Source of the DNA: Myxococcales bacterium
Lineage (GTDB): Bacteria > Myxococcota_A > Polyangia > Haliangiales > Haliangiaceae
Length of the DNA stretch: 64,000 nt
NCBI GenBank assembly: GCA_947483555.1
Contig: CANKMW010000005.1
Location: 91,225-155,224, forward strand
Direction of reading: 5' to 3'
A program made the position numbers and the translations under genes. Below, one piece after another: positions 38,354 to 47,293 of this stretch. Numbering within the stretch: position 1 is the first letter of the stretch; each line of letters begins with the position of its first letter. A model generated the notes under the pieces. The model was not told the DNA's origin. It saw nothing but the letters and a program-made list of their open reading frames with translations, and ran no database searches.

Positions 38354-38383
38354 CCGGAATCGCATACCGGAATCGCCTACCGG
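38354..38383. repeat. 13-base tandem repeat at a gene 3-prime end
   Basis: CCGGAATCGCATA and CCGGAATCGCCTA in tandem plus a third CCGG. It covers the stop codon of the 38377 gene and lies just before the truncated small membrane protein. Confidence 0.6.
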
Positions 38384-38973
38384 AGCGTCACCGCGAGGCC
38401 GACCCGGTCGCGGCCGACCAGCGGCGTGAGCTGCACGCGCGTCCTCCGGTGTGCGCGCAGGAGTCGGGGCGTCCGCCACAGATCGTGGGCGGCCCAGGCG
38501 ATCGCGGCCGCACCGGTGGCGGCGCCAGCGCCCATCATGATCCCGCCGGTGACCTTGGCGGCGGCGCAATCATCGGTCTCGAAGCAGCCGAAGCCGACCA
38601 CGAGCGCGCCGGTGACCGCGCCCAGGCCACCGACCACGAGCAGGGCCGGGCGTGCCACCCCGCCCACGATCGCGCGCTTGCGCTCGCCGCCGAGGAGCAA
38701 CCCGGACATCGGCCCGGCGCCGATCGTGAGCGTCGCCGTGGCCAGGCTGTAGAGCTGATGCTCGGCACGGCCGTGGCCCTCCTCCAGCGTGGTGCCGTGT
38801 TGCCACAAGTAGGCGCTGTACCCGAGGCCGGCGGCGGTGACGCCGATCGAGATCAGCTGCGCGGTGTCCGGATCGAGCGCCGCGGACGGCGCCGCCGGCT
38901 CGCCGCTCGCGACCCGCGCCACCAGCCCGAGTCCGAGCCCGAGGACGACGCTGACGATCACGGACCTTCCCAT
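38377..38973 (-). CDS. Hypothetical membrane protein
   Basis: 198 aa with a signal peptide ending ASG near residue 23, then about four glycine-rich hydrophobic segments and a basic C-terminal tail. The pattern is repetitive (GLGAVTGALVVGFG, GGIMMGAGAATGAAAI). No family recognised. TACGCT (38980-38985, minus strand) lies 6 bases before the ATG. Confidence 0.7.
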   Translation of the reverse strand: MGRSVIVSVVLGLGLGLVARVASGEPAAPSAALDPDTAQLISIGVTAAGLGYSAYLWQHGTTLEEGHGRAEHQLYSLATATLTIGAGPMSGLLLGGERKRAIVGGVARPALLVVGGLGAVTGALVVGFGCFETDDCAAAKVTGGIMMGAGAATGAAAIAWAAHDLWRTPRLLRAHRRTRVQLTPLVGRDRVGLAVTLR

Positions 38974-39084
38974 GCGCGGAGCGTACGCAGCCGCGGCCGC
39001 GCCGGGCCGTCAGCCTGCTGGCGACCGGTGTCTCGCTGCGACCTCCGGCTCTCGCCGCACCAGCCGGGGCGGCTCCACCACGAC

Positions 39085-39139
39085 GGGCCCTTCGACTCGC
39101 CGCTTCGCGGCTCGCTCAGGGCGAACGGTGTTGGGGCCC
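39085..39139. repeat. Palindromic intergenic element related to the dispersed CCTTCG...CTCAGG repeat
   Basis: GGGCCC at both ends (39085-39090, 39134-39139) flanks CCTTCGACTCGCCGCTTCGC and a mirrored half with GCTCAGGGCGAACGG. Inside is a perfect hairpin GCCGC-TTC-GCGGC (39099-39111). It lies just past the 3-prime end of the operon that ends at 39158 and may end or stabilise its transcript. Nothing else of note in the 184-bp gap. Confidence 0.5.
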
Positions 39140-39157
39140 GATTCTTTCTCGACCCTG

Positions 39158-41716
39158 TCAGGCGTGGCGCCGACGCCGGCGCCGGAACCCGAGCACGCCG
39201 CCCACGGTGAGCAGCGCCAGCACGCCGACGCCCAGCGGATCGGCGCTGGTGCTGCAGCAGCCGCCACCCGGCTGCCCGCCGCCCTCCGCCACGTCCAGGG
39301 TCAGCTCGCACTCGATCGACGGCGAGGAATCGGTGCCGTCGAAGGCGCGCACCACGTAGCGGTAGCGTCCATTGTCGAGCGCCGAGAGATCGATCGGGAT
39401 CGAGGTGACGGTGCTGGCGGCGTCCATCACGGCGCTGGCGCGATACACTGGCGGCGAGGTCGCCGGGTCGTCCTCGAACCGGAACATCGCCAGCTCGAAG
39501 GTGATGACCTCGCCTTCCGCATCGTCGACGTTGCGGACCGTGATCGCGGTGGGCGGGTCTTGCTCGTAGGTGGTGGCCACGCAGGCCTGATCGAACGCCG
39601 GCGTGCCGGGCGGTACGTTGGACTTGAGCCGGAAGCGGTGGATGTCGCTCCATGCGCTCTCACCGCCGCGCACGTCGCGCGCCTTCACCCGCGCGTAGTA
39701 TTCGCCGCCCCAGTCGAGGTCGACCGCGGTGCCGGTCATGGTGGTGCCCGACAGCGTGTTCTGGGTCACCGGCGGGCTGGTCCACACGATCATCGCGAAG
39801 TTGACGTCGCGCGCGATCTCGAACTCGAACTCGACCACGTCGTCCTCGGGATCGTCGACGTTCAGCACCGACAGGCCGGGCCGCCGCATGGCCACCATCT
39901 CGCCCTCGGCCGGCTTGAGCAGGATCGGCGTCCCGGGTTCGTCGTTGGTCGAGTCGACCAGGAAGCGGCCGTACTCCGACCACGGGCTGAGGCCGGTGGC
40001 GCCGCCGCGGGCCCGGACTCGCCAGAACACGCGGGTGTTCTCCGCGATCGTGGTCGGCACCCACGTCGTCATGCCACCGCCACCTTCGGCGACGGCGGCC
40101 GCGCTCTGCGCCGGCACGCCGGCGGTGTCGTCCTGGTAGAGTTCGAGGCCGTAGGTGACGGTGTCGCCGTCGGGGTCGGCGGCGTTGGCCCAGGTCAGGG
40201 TGGGTGCCCCGGTCATCACCACCGCGCCGCCGATCGGCGAGATCAGCACCGGCGTCATCGGCGGCATGTCGACCGCGTTGACGACCAGGATCACCGTCTT
40301 GGTCATCTGGAACTCGGCGTCCCCGGCTTGCAGGCGCAACGTGTACGGGCTACCGACCGCGCCGGCGGCGGGCGCCGTCCAGGTGTAGGAGCCATTGTTG
40401 GCGCCCAGCGTCAGCACGCCACCGGCCACGGCGCCACCGCCGCTGTCGAGGTGGGTGAAGCTCTTGGTCGGGACATCGTGATCGGCGTCGGCGTAGGCCA
40501 GATCGAGGACCAGTGTGTCGCCCTCGTCGATCGAGAAGGTGGCCGGCGCGGCCGGAACCTCGAGGGTGCCCTTCTTGATCGAAGGCACCGGAGGTCGGTT
40601 GCCCTGCACGACGCGGAGCTGGAAGGCGCCGGTCGAGTTCTGGCCCGCCCCGACGTAGCCGGCATCGCCGAACGTCGTCACCGCGGCACAGTGGCAGCCG
40701 GCGGTGAGTGGCCCGGTATCGACGCGCGCGTCATAGCCGGCGCCGAGGCTGTCGTCGTTCTCGGCCAGCCGGGTGACGCGGGCGCCGCGCCAGAACGACA
40801 GCAGCGGATCGGTCCATGGGTGGCGGCGGGTCGCGCCCGCGAACGTGAACTCGGTGGTGGCGGTGACGAACAGGCGGTCGCCGTCGACCGCCGTGAAGCA
40901 GAACCAGTCGACGTCACCCAGCGGTGCGATGCGGGCGCCGGTGCTCGACCACGGCTGCGGCGGATCCATGTGCAGCGCGGCGGCGTCGATGCTGACCGCG
41001 CTGCAATTGGCGCCGTTGTTGCCCTCGTTGGGATCGGCGGGGGTATCGGCCATCGTGAGGTTGCCGAGGCTGCCGTTGGTGTTCGAGACGATCGTGAACG
41101 GGCCGGGGACCAGCAGCGTGTCGCGCACGCCGGCCGGGTCGTAGACGATGAGCTGGTAGTCGGTGGCCGGCACCATGCCGCGCATCGAGACCAGTCCGGT
41201 CGGTGCCGCCTTGGTGAAGTCGTTGTGGTGGATGCGGACCTCGGCGCGGCGTTCCATCCGCACCCACATGCTGGGCGCCTCGACGCCGCCCGCGCGATAC
41301 ACCGTGCCGTCGCCGCCGCCGAGCACCTCGAGCGCCACGTCGATGCCCGAGACCGTCGAGGTCGCGCCGACCGCGATCGGGTCGGCGTTCTCGCCGACGT
41401 AGCCGCCGCTGTTCGGCGCCGCGATGTCGTACCAGCGATCACCGTAGTTGGCGCCGCTGCCGGCGGGGCCGCGCACATCGATCAGGTAGCTGGCCGCCGT
41501 CACGGTGAACGCGTATCCGCCGCTGGCGTTGGCGGTCGTGGTCTGGAGGATGCTCCAGCCCTTGGGGCCCAGGCTCCAGACCCGGACCTCGGCGCTGGCG
41601 ACCGCTGCCCCGCCGACCTGCTCGGTGATGGTGCCGTTGATCGTGCCGGCCGATGCCGGCGCCGCCAGCGCGACCAAGGCGACGAGCGCAGCAGCCACGA
41701 CGAGGGTGCGGGTCAT
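39158..41716 (-). CDS. Large secreted MYXO-CTERM protein with fibronectin-like repeats
   Basis: 852 aa. Signal peptide ending ASA (about 23), an N-terminal carboxypeptidase-regulatory-like beta domain (NGTITEQVGGAAVASAEV), a PPC-like part (about 250-390), a cadherin-like Ig part (about 400-490) and about three fibronectin type III-like units (DPDGDTVTYGLELYQD, LSPWSEYGRFLVD, DDVVEFEFEIARD). It ends with GGCC, a hydrophobic stretch and six Arg, the MYXO-CTERM-type anchor. Its ATG overlaps the stop of the PA14 gene, so the two are co-translated and probably act together on the surface. Confidence 0.85.
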   Translation of the reverse strand: MTRTLVVAAALVALVALAAPASAGTINGTITEQVGGAAVASAEVRVWSLGPKGWSILQTTTANASGGYAFTVTAASYLIDVRGPAGSGANYGDRWYDIAAPNSGGYVGENADPIAVGATSTVSGIDVALEVLGGGDGTVYRAGGVEAPSMWVRMERRAEVRIHHNDFTKAAPTGLVSMRGMVPATDYQLIVYDPAGVRDTLLVPGPFTIVSNTNGSLGNLTMADTPADPNEGNNGANCSAVSIDAAALHMDPPQPWSSTGARIAPLGDVDWFCFTAVDGDRLFVTATTEFTFAGATRRHPWTDPLLSFWRGARVTRLAENDDSLGAGYDARVDTGPLTAGCHCAAVTTFGDAGYVGAGQNSTGAFQLRVVQGNRPPVPSIKKGTLEVPAAPATFSIDEGDTLVLDLAYADADHDVPTKSFTHLDSGGGAVAGGVLTLGANNGSYTWTAPAAGAVGSPYTLRLQAGDAEFQMTKTVILVVNAVDMPPMTPVLISPIGGAVVMTGAPTLTWANAADPDGDTVTYGLELYQDDTAGVPAQSAAAVAEGGGGMTTWVPTTIAENTRVFWRVRARGGATGLSPWSEYGRFLVDSTNDEPGTPILLKPAEGEMVAMRRPGLSVLNVDDPEDDVVEFEFEIARDVNFAMIVWTSPPVTQNTLSGTTMTGTAVDLDWGGEYYARVKARDVRGGESAWSDIHRFRLKSNVPPGTPAFDQACVATTYEQDPPTAITVRNVDDAEGEVITFELAMFRFEDDPATSPPVYRASAVMDAASTVTSIPIDLSALDNGRYRYVVRAFDGTDSSPSIECELTLDVAEGGGQPGGGCCSTSADPLGVGVLALLTVGGVLGFRRRRRRHA

Positions 41717-43584
41717 GGGATCTCTCTCCGGGTGTCGAGGCGGACCCAGTCGACCATCGCCGACCCGTCGCCGTCGCTGTCGAGCTCGAGCCGGTACTGG
41801 AAGTAGCGTCGCGTCGCCACCGGCGGTGGGCCCGCGGCGGGGTCGACGATCGGCGTCGACCATGGCGCAGCGAGCGTGGCTGCCTCGGTATCGCCGCTGC
41901 GCACGTAGACCCGGATCGCGGTGCCGGCTCCGAGCCCGGCTTGCCAGCCGAACGACTGGTACGCGGTGACCATCTCGCCCAGGTCCTTGACCGCCGAGTC
42001 GTACCTGGCCGCCGGCGCGATGGTCGGCCGGCCGCCGCGGTGATGGACGGTGAGCTGGAAGTCGCGCAGCGTGCCGGTGTGGAGCGACACGGTGTCGCGC
42101 ACCCGCAGGCGCCACACGCCGCTGGCGGTGGTCTCGTCGAGGCTGACCAGGTGCATCCGCTCGGTCACGCTACCGGTCGCGGCGCCACCGACGTGATCGC
42201 GCACCATCGTCACGCTGCCGTCGGGCGCGATCAGGCTGATCTCGACGTCTCCGCGGTAGAGGTGATCGAAGGTCCAGCCGACGTCGACACCGTAGGTCTT
42301 GGCCCCGGGCGGGGCGTCGATCGCGATCGTCGATTCGGCCTGCCCGAGGTCCGGGATCGCACGATCGGTGCGATCGACGCCGGGCTCGTGACGCTCGCGA
42401 CGGGTCTCCACCGGCCGCAGCCGGCTGGCCGGCAGTGAGGCACCGACCAGATCCGGGCCGGCGGCCACGCCGAGGAACGCCTGCGCGGCCCCGGTGCTCT
42501 CGCTGACATCGACTACCAGATCGTGCCAGCCCGGATCGAGCGGGATGGCCGCGGTCGACGCGTCATGGTTGGCGTCGTCGAACTGATCGAGGACCAGCGC
42601 GCCGTCGATCCACAGCCGCTGGCCGTCCTCGCTGAGGTAGCGGAACACGTAGTCGCCATCGCTGTCGACGCGCAGCTGCCCGGACCAGCGCACCGAGAAG
42701 TCGTCGCCGCCGGTGAGGCCCAGGTCGGTGGGCTGCGCGGTGCCCCACGACCGACCGGCGGGCGCCGTGCGATCGATCGAGACCTGATGGTCGCCCAGCA
42801 GCCGACTGTCGTCGAACCCGGCGATGGCGAGGCCGATCAGGCCGCTGGCCAGGAAGCGGAACCGGTGGCGCGACAGCGCGACCCGCGACGCGATGCCCGG
42901 ACCGATGACCTCGACGCGGAGCTGGGCGCTGGAGGTCCGCTCGCAGTAGGCGAGGCGGATCGGGTACCAGCCGGTGGTGGCGGCGACGAAGTTGCCGCTG
43001 GCCTCGGTGGGCCAGTTGGCCGAGGCCACGCGCGTGAACGTGCCGGCGCCCGGCTGGGCCAGCTCGAGAAAGGCATGATCGTCGGCGAGGACGTAGAAGG
43101 TCCAGCTGCCGGCCTCGAGGAAGACCTCGCCGTCGTAGCCGAGCGTGAGGTCGTCGCCGCCGGTGAGGCCGACGCCGGCAGGGACCGCGGTGCCCCAGCT
43201 GGTGGTGAGCGTGCGGCCGGGCGCCAGCGTGCTGGTGAAGATCGCGGCCTCGACGACCAGCCAGGTGGCGGTGACGGCGTCGGTGAAGATGCTGGTGTCG
43301 GAGCCGCGCAGGCGTAGGCCGCCGGTGTAGTAGGCGCGCGGCGCCACCGAACCCCAGGTCTCGATCACCGCCTGGTCGAGCGTGCCGGTCGCGAAGTCGG
43401 CGACGACGTCGTCCAGGAAGAAGCCGGTGGCGGTGGTCGCGTCGAGCGGCAACGCGTCCGCCGGCGCCGCGTCGGCCACGAGGGGGCCGTCGCCGCCCGC
43501 GTCCGGGGTCAGCTCGGCCTGGGCGCACCCGGCCGTCACGACCATGACTGCAAGAAATCCCCTCAATCTCGGGGAGAATATCAC
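41713..43584 (-). CDS. PA14 and P-domain lipoprotein
   Basis: 623 aa, GTG start. Signal peptide with lipobox VTAGC, an Asp/Ala linker, two PA14-like carbohydrate-binding domains (about 55-235 and 245-380; the second contains DGDYVFRYLSEDGQRLWIDG), then a proprotein-convertase P-like domain (about 400-510) and a further beta-rich part. Such modules bind glycans and stabilise extracellular proteins; no enzyme domain is present. The stop is within the ATG of the downstream MYXO-CTERM gene. The start overlaps the stop of the small frameshifted gene upstream (GTGA), which supports the GTG choice. Confidence 0.85.
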   Translation of the reverse strand: MIFSPRLRGFLAVMVVTAGCAQAELTPDAGGDGPLVADAAPADALPLDATTATGFFLDDVVADFATGTLDQAVIETWGSVAPRAYYTGGLRLRGSDTSIFTDAVTATWLVVEAAIFTSTLAPGRTLTTSWGTAVPAGVGLTGGDDLTLGYDGEVFLEAGSWTFYVLADDHAFLELAQPGAGTFTRVASANWPTEASGNFVAATTGWYPIRLAYCERTSSAQLRVEVIGPGIASRVALSRHRFRFLASGLIGLAIAGFDDSRLLGDHQVSIDRTAPAGRSWGTAQPTDLGLTGGDDFSVRWSGQLRVDSDGDYVFRYLSEDGQRLWIDGALVLDQFDDANHDASTAAIPLDPGWHDLVVDVSESTGAAQAFLGVAAGPDLVGASLPASRLRPVETRRERHEPGVDRTDRAIPDLGQAESTIAIDAPPGAKTYGVDVGWTFDHLYRGDVEISLIAPDGSVTMVRDHVGGAATGSVTERMHLVSLDETTASGVWRLRVRDTVSLHTGTLRDFQLTVHHRGGRPTIAPAARYDSAVKDLGEMVTAYQSFGWQAGLGAGTAIRVYVRSGDTEAATLAAPWSTPIVDPAAGPPPVATRRYFQYRLELDSDGDGSAMVDWVRLDTRREIP

Positions 43585-43860
43585 CCTTCGTTGCCGGTGC
43601 CGCGCCCGAAGGTGTGCGGGTGCGCACTGGCCACGATCGTCATGCCACCGTCATCGACGACGCGGTCGGGGCGATGCGAGCTGCTCGGCGGGAAGGGGCC
43701 GACCGGCATCGGGACCCACAGCATCGGCCTCGCGGCGGGTGACCGAGGGTGCAGGTGCGGCGGGGGTGGGGCGGTGCCTGGGGCCCGTGACGAGGTCGGC
43801 CACCGTGGGTGCGATGGCCAGCAGGCAGGCGATGCCGCTCAGGATCAGGGCGAGCTTCAT
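43581..43860 (-). pseudogene. Small membrane-anchored protein broken by a frameshift
   Basis: From the ATG at 43860, 40 codons encode a hydrophobic N-terminus (MKLALILSGIACLLAIAPTV) and a Pro/His/Arg linker. Near 43735 the strong G/C third-position signature moves to another frame, which runs on through PMLWVPMPVGPFPP and TIVASAHPHTFGRG to a TGA at 43581-43583 that overlaps the GTG of the PA14 gene. Read straight, the first frame stops at 43651 (69 aa). One extra base (or two missing) explains this: a pseudogene, programmed frameshift or sequencing error. It seems to be the first gene of the operon 43860-39158. Confidence 0.5.
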
Positions 43861-44046
43861 CGTGCAGCGACGATTCGACCAGCGCTCGAGATCGTGAAGG
43901 TCCGCGGCGGCGTGCACCTGGTCGCACGCGGTTCGGGTGACGGCCGGAGTCGCCGCCGGGGCAGGGTCGGCAGTCCCCGCCCGGGTCCCGGGCGGCGTGA
44001 TTCTCAGGGTTTGCGAGCGGCACCCGGCTTGCTTTGAGCTGCTTCC
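43861..44046. other. Divergent intergenic region
   Basis: 186 bp between the frameshifted gene and the lipoprotein gene. It contains CCGCCCGGGTCCCGGGCGG (43976-43994), an almost perfect palindrome of two 8-base arms. No TAnnnT box is seen near either start. Confidence 0.35.
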
Positions 44047-45138
44047 ATGCGTCCACTGCTGGCGTGCTGGGCTGCCATCCCGGTGGTTGCGATCGGCCTC
44101 GGCCTCGGCTGCAGCGCGGCGCCGCCGGCCGCGACCGACGAGCGGGTGACGGTGTTCCCGGCCGAGGTCGCGCTCGAGATCGGGGGCGACCACATCGCCT
44201 TTGCGCGGGCGGGCAACGAGGCGCTGGCGACCCGTAGCGCCGGTGACCTGGTCGTCTCGGCGCAGGGTGAGGGCTTCCTGCGCCGCGTCCTTGCCGTCCG
44301 CGACGACGGTGACCGCATCGTGCTCGACACCGAGCCGGCCGCGCTCGGCGACGCCGTCATCGATGGCGACGTCGCCGAGGCGCTGGCGCTGAACGACGAC
44401 GAAGGCAAGGCGGACACCCACACGCTGAAGCTGATCAGCGTCGACGTGCGCGGGTGGCGGGCCATCGACAGCGCCAACCTGACGGTCGACGTGCACCGCG
44501 CCGCGCTGTCGCTCGTGCCCACGCTGGATCTCGATCTCGCCATGCGCGGTCGGCATCTCGAGCATTTCGAGGCCGTGCTGTCGACCCAGCTCGACGCCGA
44601 CCTCGACCTCGAGGTCCGGGCCCGGGCCGGGACCATCAAGCCCGCGATCACGCTGTGGAGGTCGCCGCCGATGATCTTCTACCAGCAGATCGGCATCGTG
44701 CCGGTGGTCGAGACCGCGGTGGTCTCCGTCGGCGTGCGGCTGGAGATCACGGCGCGCGGCGACAGCCGCGTCCGCCTCAAGGGCTCGTTGCGCTCGGTGC
44801 TGGCGGCTGGCCTGCGCTACGTCGATGGACGGTGGCAGCGGGTCGCCGACGGCTCGCATGCGCTGAGCGGCAGCCTGCCGGCGGCCGAGCTCGACGTGGA
44901 TCAACTCGACGTGCGCGCCTACCTGTTCGCGCAGCTGGACGTGAAGTTCTACGATATCGCCGGGCCGTTCATCAACGTCGGCCCCTACGTGCAGGTCGAT
45001 CATCCGCTCGGAGGCGACGAGCTCAGCGGCCAGGTCGGCCTGTATGGTGAGGTCGGCGGCGCGCTGCGCGTGTTCGGGGTCCGGGTCCCGGCGTTGCCGC
45101 GGTTCCAGCTGTTCGACGTCGCGCGACCGGTGTTCTGA
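44047..45138 (+). CDS. Hypothetical lipoprotein, beta-rich
   Basis: 363 aa. Hydrophobic N-terminus ending LGLGC, a possible lipobox. The remaining sequence alternates short charged beta strands; no cysteine motif or family was recognised. The last part (DVKFYDIAGPFINVGPYVQVDH, FELFDVARPVF) looks like a barrel or shell domain and ends in Phe, which would suit an outer membrane association. The stop codon lies in a tandem 12-base duplication (45125-45148). Confidence 0.7.
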   Translation: MRPLLACWAAIPVVAIGLGLGCSAAPPAATDERVTVFPAEVALEIGGDHIAFARAGNEALATRSAGDLVVSAQGEGFLRRVLAVRDDGDRIVLDTEPAALGDAVIDGDVAEALALNDDEGKADTHTLKLISVDVRGWRAIDSANLTVDVHRAALSLVPTLDLDLAMRGRHLEHFEAVLSTQLDADLDLEVRARAGTIKPAITLWRSPPMIFYQQIGIVPVVETAVVSVGVRLEITARGDSRVRLKGSLRSVLAAGLRYVDGRWQRVADGSHALSGSLPAAELDVDQLDVRAYLFAQLDVKFYDIAGPFINVGPYVQVDHPLGGDELSGQVGLYGEVGGALRVFGVRVPALPRFQLFDVARPVF

Positions 45139-45148
45139 CCGGTGTTCT
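45125..45148 (+). repeat. 12-base tandem duplication over a stop codon
   Basis: GACCGGTGTTCT twice in a row, then GA. The first copy encodes the last residues of the lipoprotein, and its stop TGA begins at the last base of that copy. Confidence 0.8.
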
Positions 45149-45198
45149 GATCTGACCGGCGGCGCTGTCGGAGGGAGCCGCTACGGTAGCGCCCCGTC

Positions 45199-46272
45199 AT
45201 GGATCCCACCCCGCTGTCCACCGAGCTCGAGGCCGCGCTGGTCCGCGAGCTGCCGTCCTGGCACACGCTCCTGAACCACCGCCAGTTCCACGCCCGACTT
45301 CGACCACCCGTGTTCACGCTGTCCGAGGCGACCTCGCGGCTGGGGGCCTGGGTGCGCTCGACCCGCCGGATCGAGCTGTCGCGACCGTTCGTGCTCGACC
45401 GGCCGTGGCCCGAGGTCATGGGCGTGCTGGCTCACGAGATGGCCCACCAGTTCGTCGACGAGGTGTTGCAGATCCACGAGGAGGTCGCCCACGGTGAGAC
45501 CTTTCGCCGCGTGTGCGAGGAGCGGGGCATCGACGCCCGCGCTGGCGGCGCGCCGGTCGCCCTGGGGCTGGGCGGCGCCGAGGTCGATCGGGTGCTCGAG
45601 CGGGTCCGCAAGCTGCTCGCGCTGGCGGGCAGCCCCAACCAGCACGAGGCCGAGGCGGCGATGCGCCGTGCCCACGAGCTGATGTTGCGCCACAACATCG
45701 AGGCCGCGCAGGCCCGCGCCGCCACGCTGTTCGAGCTCCGCCATCTCGGCGAACCGCTCAAGCGCGCCAGCCGCGTCGAGGTCGACGTCGTCAACCTGCT
45801 GGTCGAGTTCTTCTTCGTCAAGGCGATCCGGATCCCGGTCTACGTGCCGCGCCACGGCGTCCGCGGCGCGGTGTTCGAGCTCGCCGGCACCCGCGCCAAC
45901 GTCGAGATGGCGGTCCATGTCCACGCCTTCCTGCTCGCGACCGCCGAGCGTCTGTGGCGCGACAACCGCGGCGACGCGCGGGTCCGCAGCGGCCACGACC
46001 GCGGCTCGTACCGGGCCGGGGTCGTGCGTGGGTTTCGCGAGAAGCTCGATGGCGAACGCACCGAGTTGCAAGGCACCGGCCTGGTGTGGCTGGGCGACTC
46101 GCGGCTCGAGGACTTCTACCGGGCGCGGTATCCGCGCATCACCCGGCGGCGGCGCAGCGTCAGGATCAGCGCCGCCCACGAGGCCGGGCGCGAGGCCGGG
46201 CGCGAGATCGTGCTGCACCGGCCGATCGAGCACGGTCCCGGCGACGGTCAGCCGCGTCGCCTGGGCGCGTGA
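45199..46272 (+). CDS. SprT-like metalloprotease/DUF2786 protein
   Basis: 357 aa. Zinc motif HEMAH (H79, E80, H83) with a likely third ligand at H98, as in SprT-like domains. A DUF2786 segment follows (about 128-170: VRKLLALAGSPNQHEAEAAMRRAHELMLRHNI). The rest is a helical domain with an RARYPRI and two EAGREAGRE steps. Cytoplasmic, no signal peptide. DUF2786/SprT-like pairs occur widely in bacteria with unknown substrates. TACGGT lies 11 bases before the ATG. Its stop and the next start overlap as TGATG. Confidence 0.8.
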   Translation: MDPTPLSTELEAALVRELPSWHTLLNHRQFHARLRPPVFTLSEATSRLGAWVRSTRRIELSRPFVLDRPWPEVMGVLAHEMAHQFVDEVLQIHEEVAHGETFRRVCEERGIDARAGGAPVALGLGGAEVDRVLERVRKLLALAGSPNQHEAEAAMRRAHELMLRHNIEAAQARAATLFELRHLGEPLKRASRVEVDVVNLLVEFFFVKAIRIPVYVPRHGVRGAVFELAGTRANVEMAVHVHAFLLATAERLWRDNRGDARVRSGHDRGSYRAGVVRGFREKLDGERTELQGTGLVWLGDSRLEDFYRARYPRITRRRRSVRISAAHEAGREAGREIVLHRPIEHGPGDGQPRRLGA

Positions 46273-47123
46273 TGGCGGTGGCCACCGACGCCGCGATCCG
46301 CGAGCGGCTCGAACGGGCCGGGCTCGGCCAGCTCGCACCGCGTGTGCTCGCCGAGGTCCGGACCGAGGTGCGGATCACGAGCGCGCGCACTGCGTCGTTC
46401 GCGCTCGGCCAGTCGCGGATCGGCGGTGCACCCGATCTGCCGCCGGGCACGGCGTGGCCGCGACACCGCTGGTCGCGGACCGAGACCGAGATCTGGCCGG
46501 CGTGGGCGCGGCGCGATCTGGACGTTGCGATCGGCGCCGGCGTGGTCGCGGTCGAAGGTGAGGTGCTGGCGCTGGCCCTCGCGTTCGTCGCCCAGCTCGA
46601 TCTCGCCGAGCTGGCGCCCCTGCAGTCGGTCTTGCCGCGCCGCGGCCACCTGTGGCTGTTCGCGGATCAGCAGACGACGCTCGGCGAGATCGGTGGCTAT
46701 CCGCACTGCGCGTGCGCGTGTCTGTACGCCGCCGAGGCCAGCGCGGCCGAGCTGGTGCGCGCGGTGCCGCCGCCGGTCCCGGAGCGGCTCGCCGCGCACG
46801 CACTCGCGTTTGCCGCCGCGCGCTCGCTACCCGAGGCCGGCGAGCTCGATCTGGGCGACGACGACGGGCGTCGCTATACCGCGGCGGTGGCCGACCTCGC
46901 GCAGCCCGAGCCTCGCCACGCATGCCTGTCACGTTCCGAGTACGGATCGATCGCGCCGGTCCCGCCCGCGGACTACACCGCGATCCTGCGGGTCGATAGC
47001 GACGGCAGCGACGACGTCGCGATCAACTGGGGCGACGCGGCCTGGATCACGTTCGCGATCCCGGACGCGGGGCTCGCGGCGCAGCGCTTCGACGAGGTCC
47101 GCGGCTTTCGCTGGATCGGCTGA
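46272..47123 (+). CDS. DUF1963 (YwqG-like) protein
   Basis: 283 aa from the ATG overlapping the upstream stop; a longer frame from 45513 is a shadow. DUF1963 features: IGGAPDLPPGTAWPRH near 51-66, LAFVAQLDLAEL, RRGHLWLFADQQT, and WGDAAWITFAIP and FRWIG at the C-terminus. The family has no assigned reaction. Coupled translation with the SprT/DUF2786 protein suggests they work together. Confidence 0.82.
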   Translation: MAVATDAAIRERLERAGLGQLAPRVLAEVRTEVRITSARTASFALGQSRIGGAPDLPPGTAWPRHRWSRTETEIWPAWARRDLDVAIGAGVVAVEGEVLALALAFVAQLDLAELAPLQSVLPRRGHLWLFADQQTTLGEIGGYPHCACACLYAAEASAAELVRAVPPPVPERLAAHALAFAAARSLPEAGELDLGDDDGRRYTAAVADLAQPEPRHACLSRSEYGSIAPVPPADYTAILRVDSDGSDDVAINWGDAAWITFAIPDAGLAAQRFDEVRGFRWIG

Positions 47124-47132
47124 TCCGCGGTG

Positions 47133-47215
47133 TCAGGCCGCACCATGCAGGACGAACGCCTCGATCGCGTCGCGGATCGGCGGCAGGACGGACTGGTCCG
47201 CGTGCCAGACTCTGC
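47133..47215 (-). pseudogene. 3-prime remnant of an unknown gene
   Basis: About 27 codons ending VLPPIRDAIEAFVLHGAA-stop, with third positions nearly all G/C. The frame loses the signature upstream and has no start. Probably the end of a deleted gene; no family recognised. Confidence 0.4.
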
Positions 47216-47281
47216 CGCATGCCCTCGTCGACGTAGGCCGACCTACAGATCTTTCGAGTGGGTGCGACCGGTGCCTTCGAC

Positions 47282-47287
47282 TACGGT
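47282..47287 (+). promoter_or_regulatory. TACGGT box before a 42-aa ORF
   Basis: TACGGT, 6-base spacer, ATG at 47294: the same layout as at well-supported genes. Confidence 0.4.
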
Positions 47288-47293
47288 GATCAC

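Noticed and set aside
38837..41806. Plus-strand frame of 989 codons opposite the MYXO-CTERM gene
   Set aside because: Low-complexity, Arg/Gly-rich translation and no domain; the minus strand has signal peptide, domains and sorting tail.
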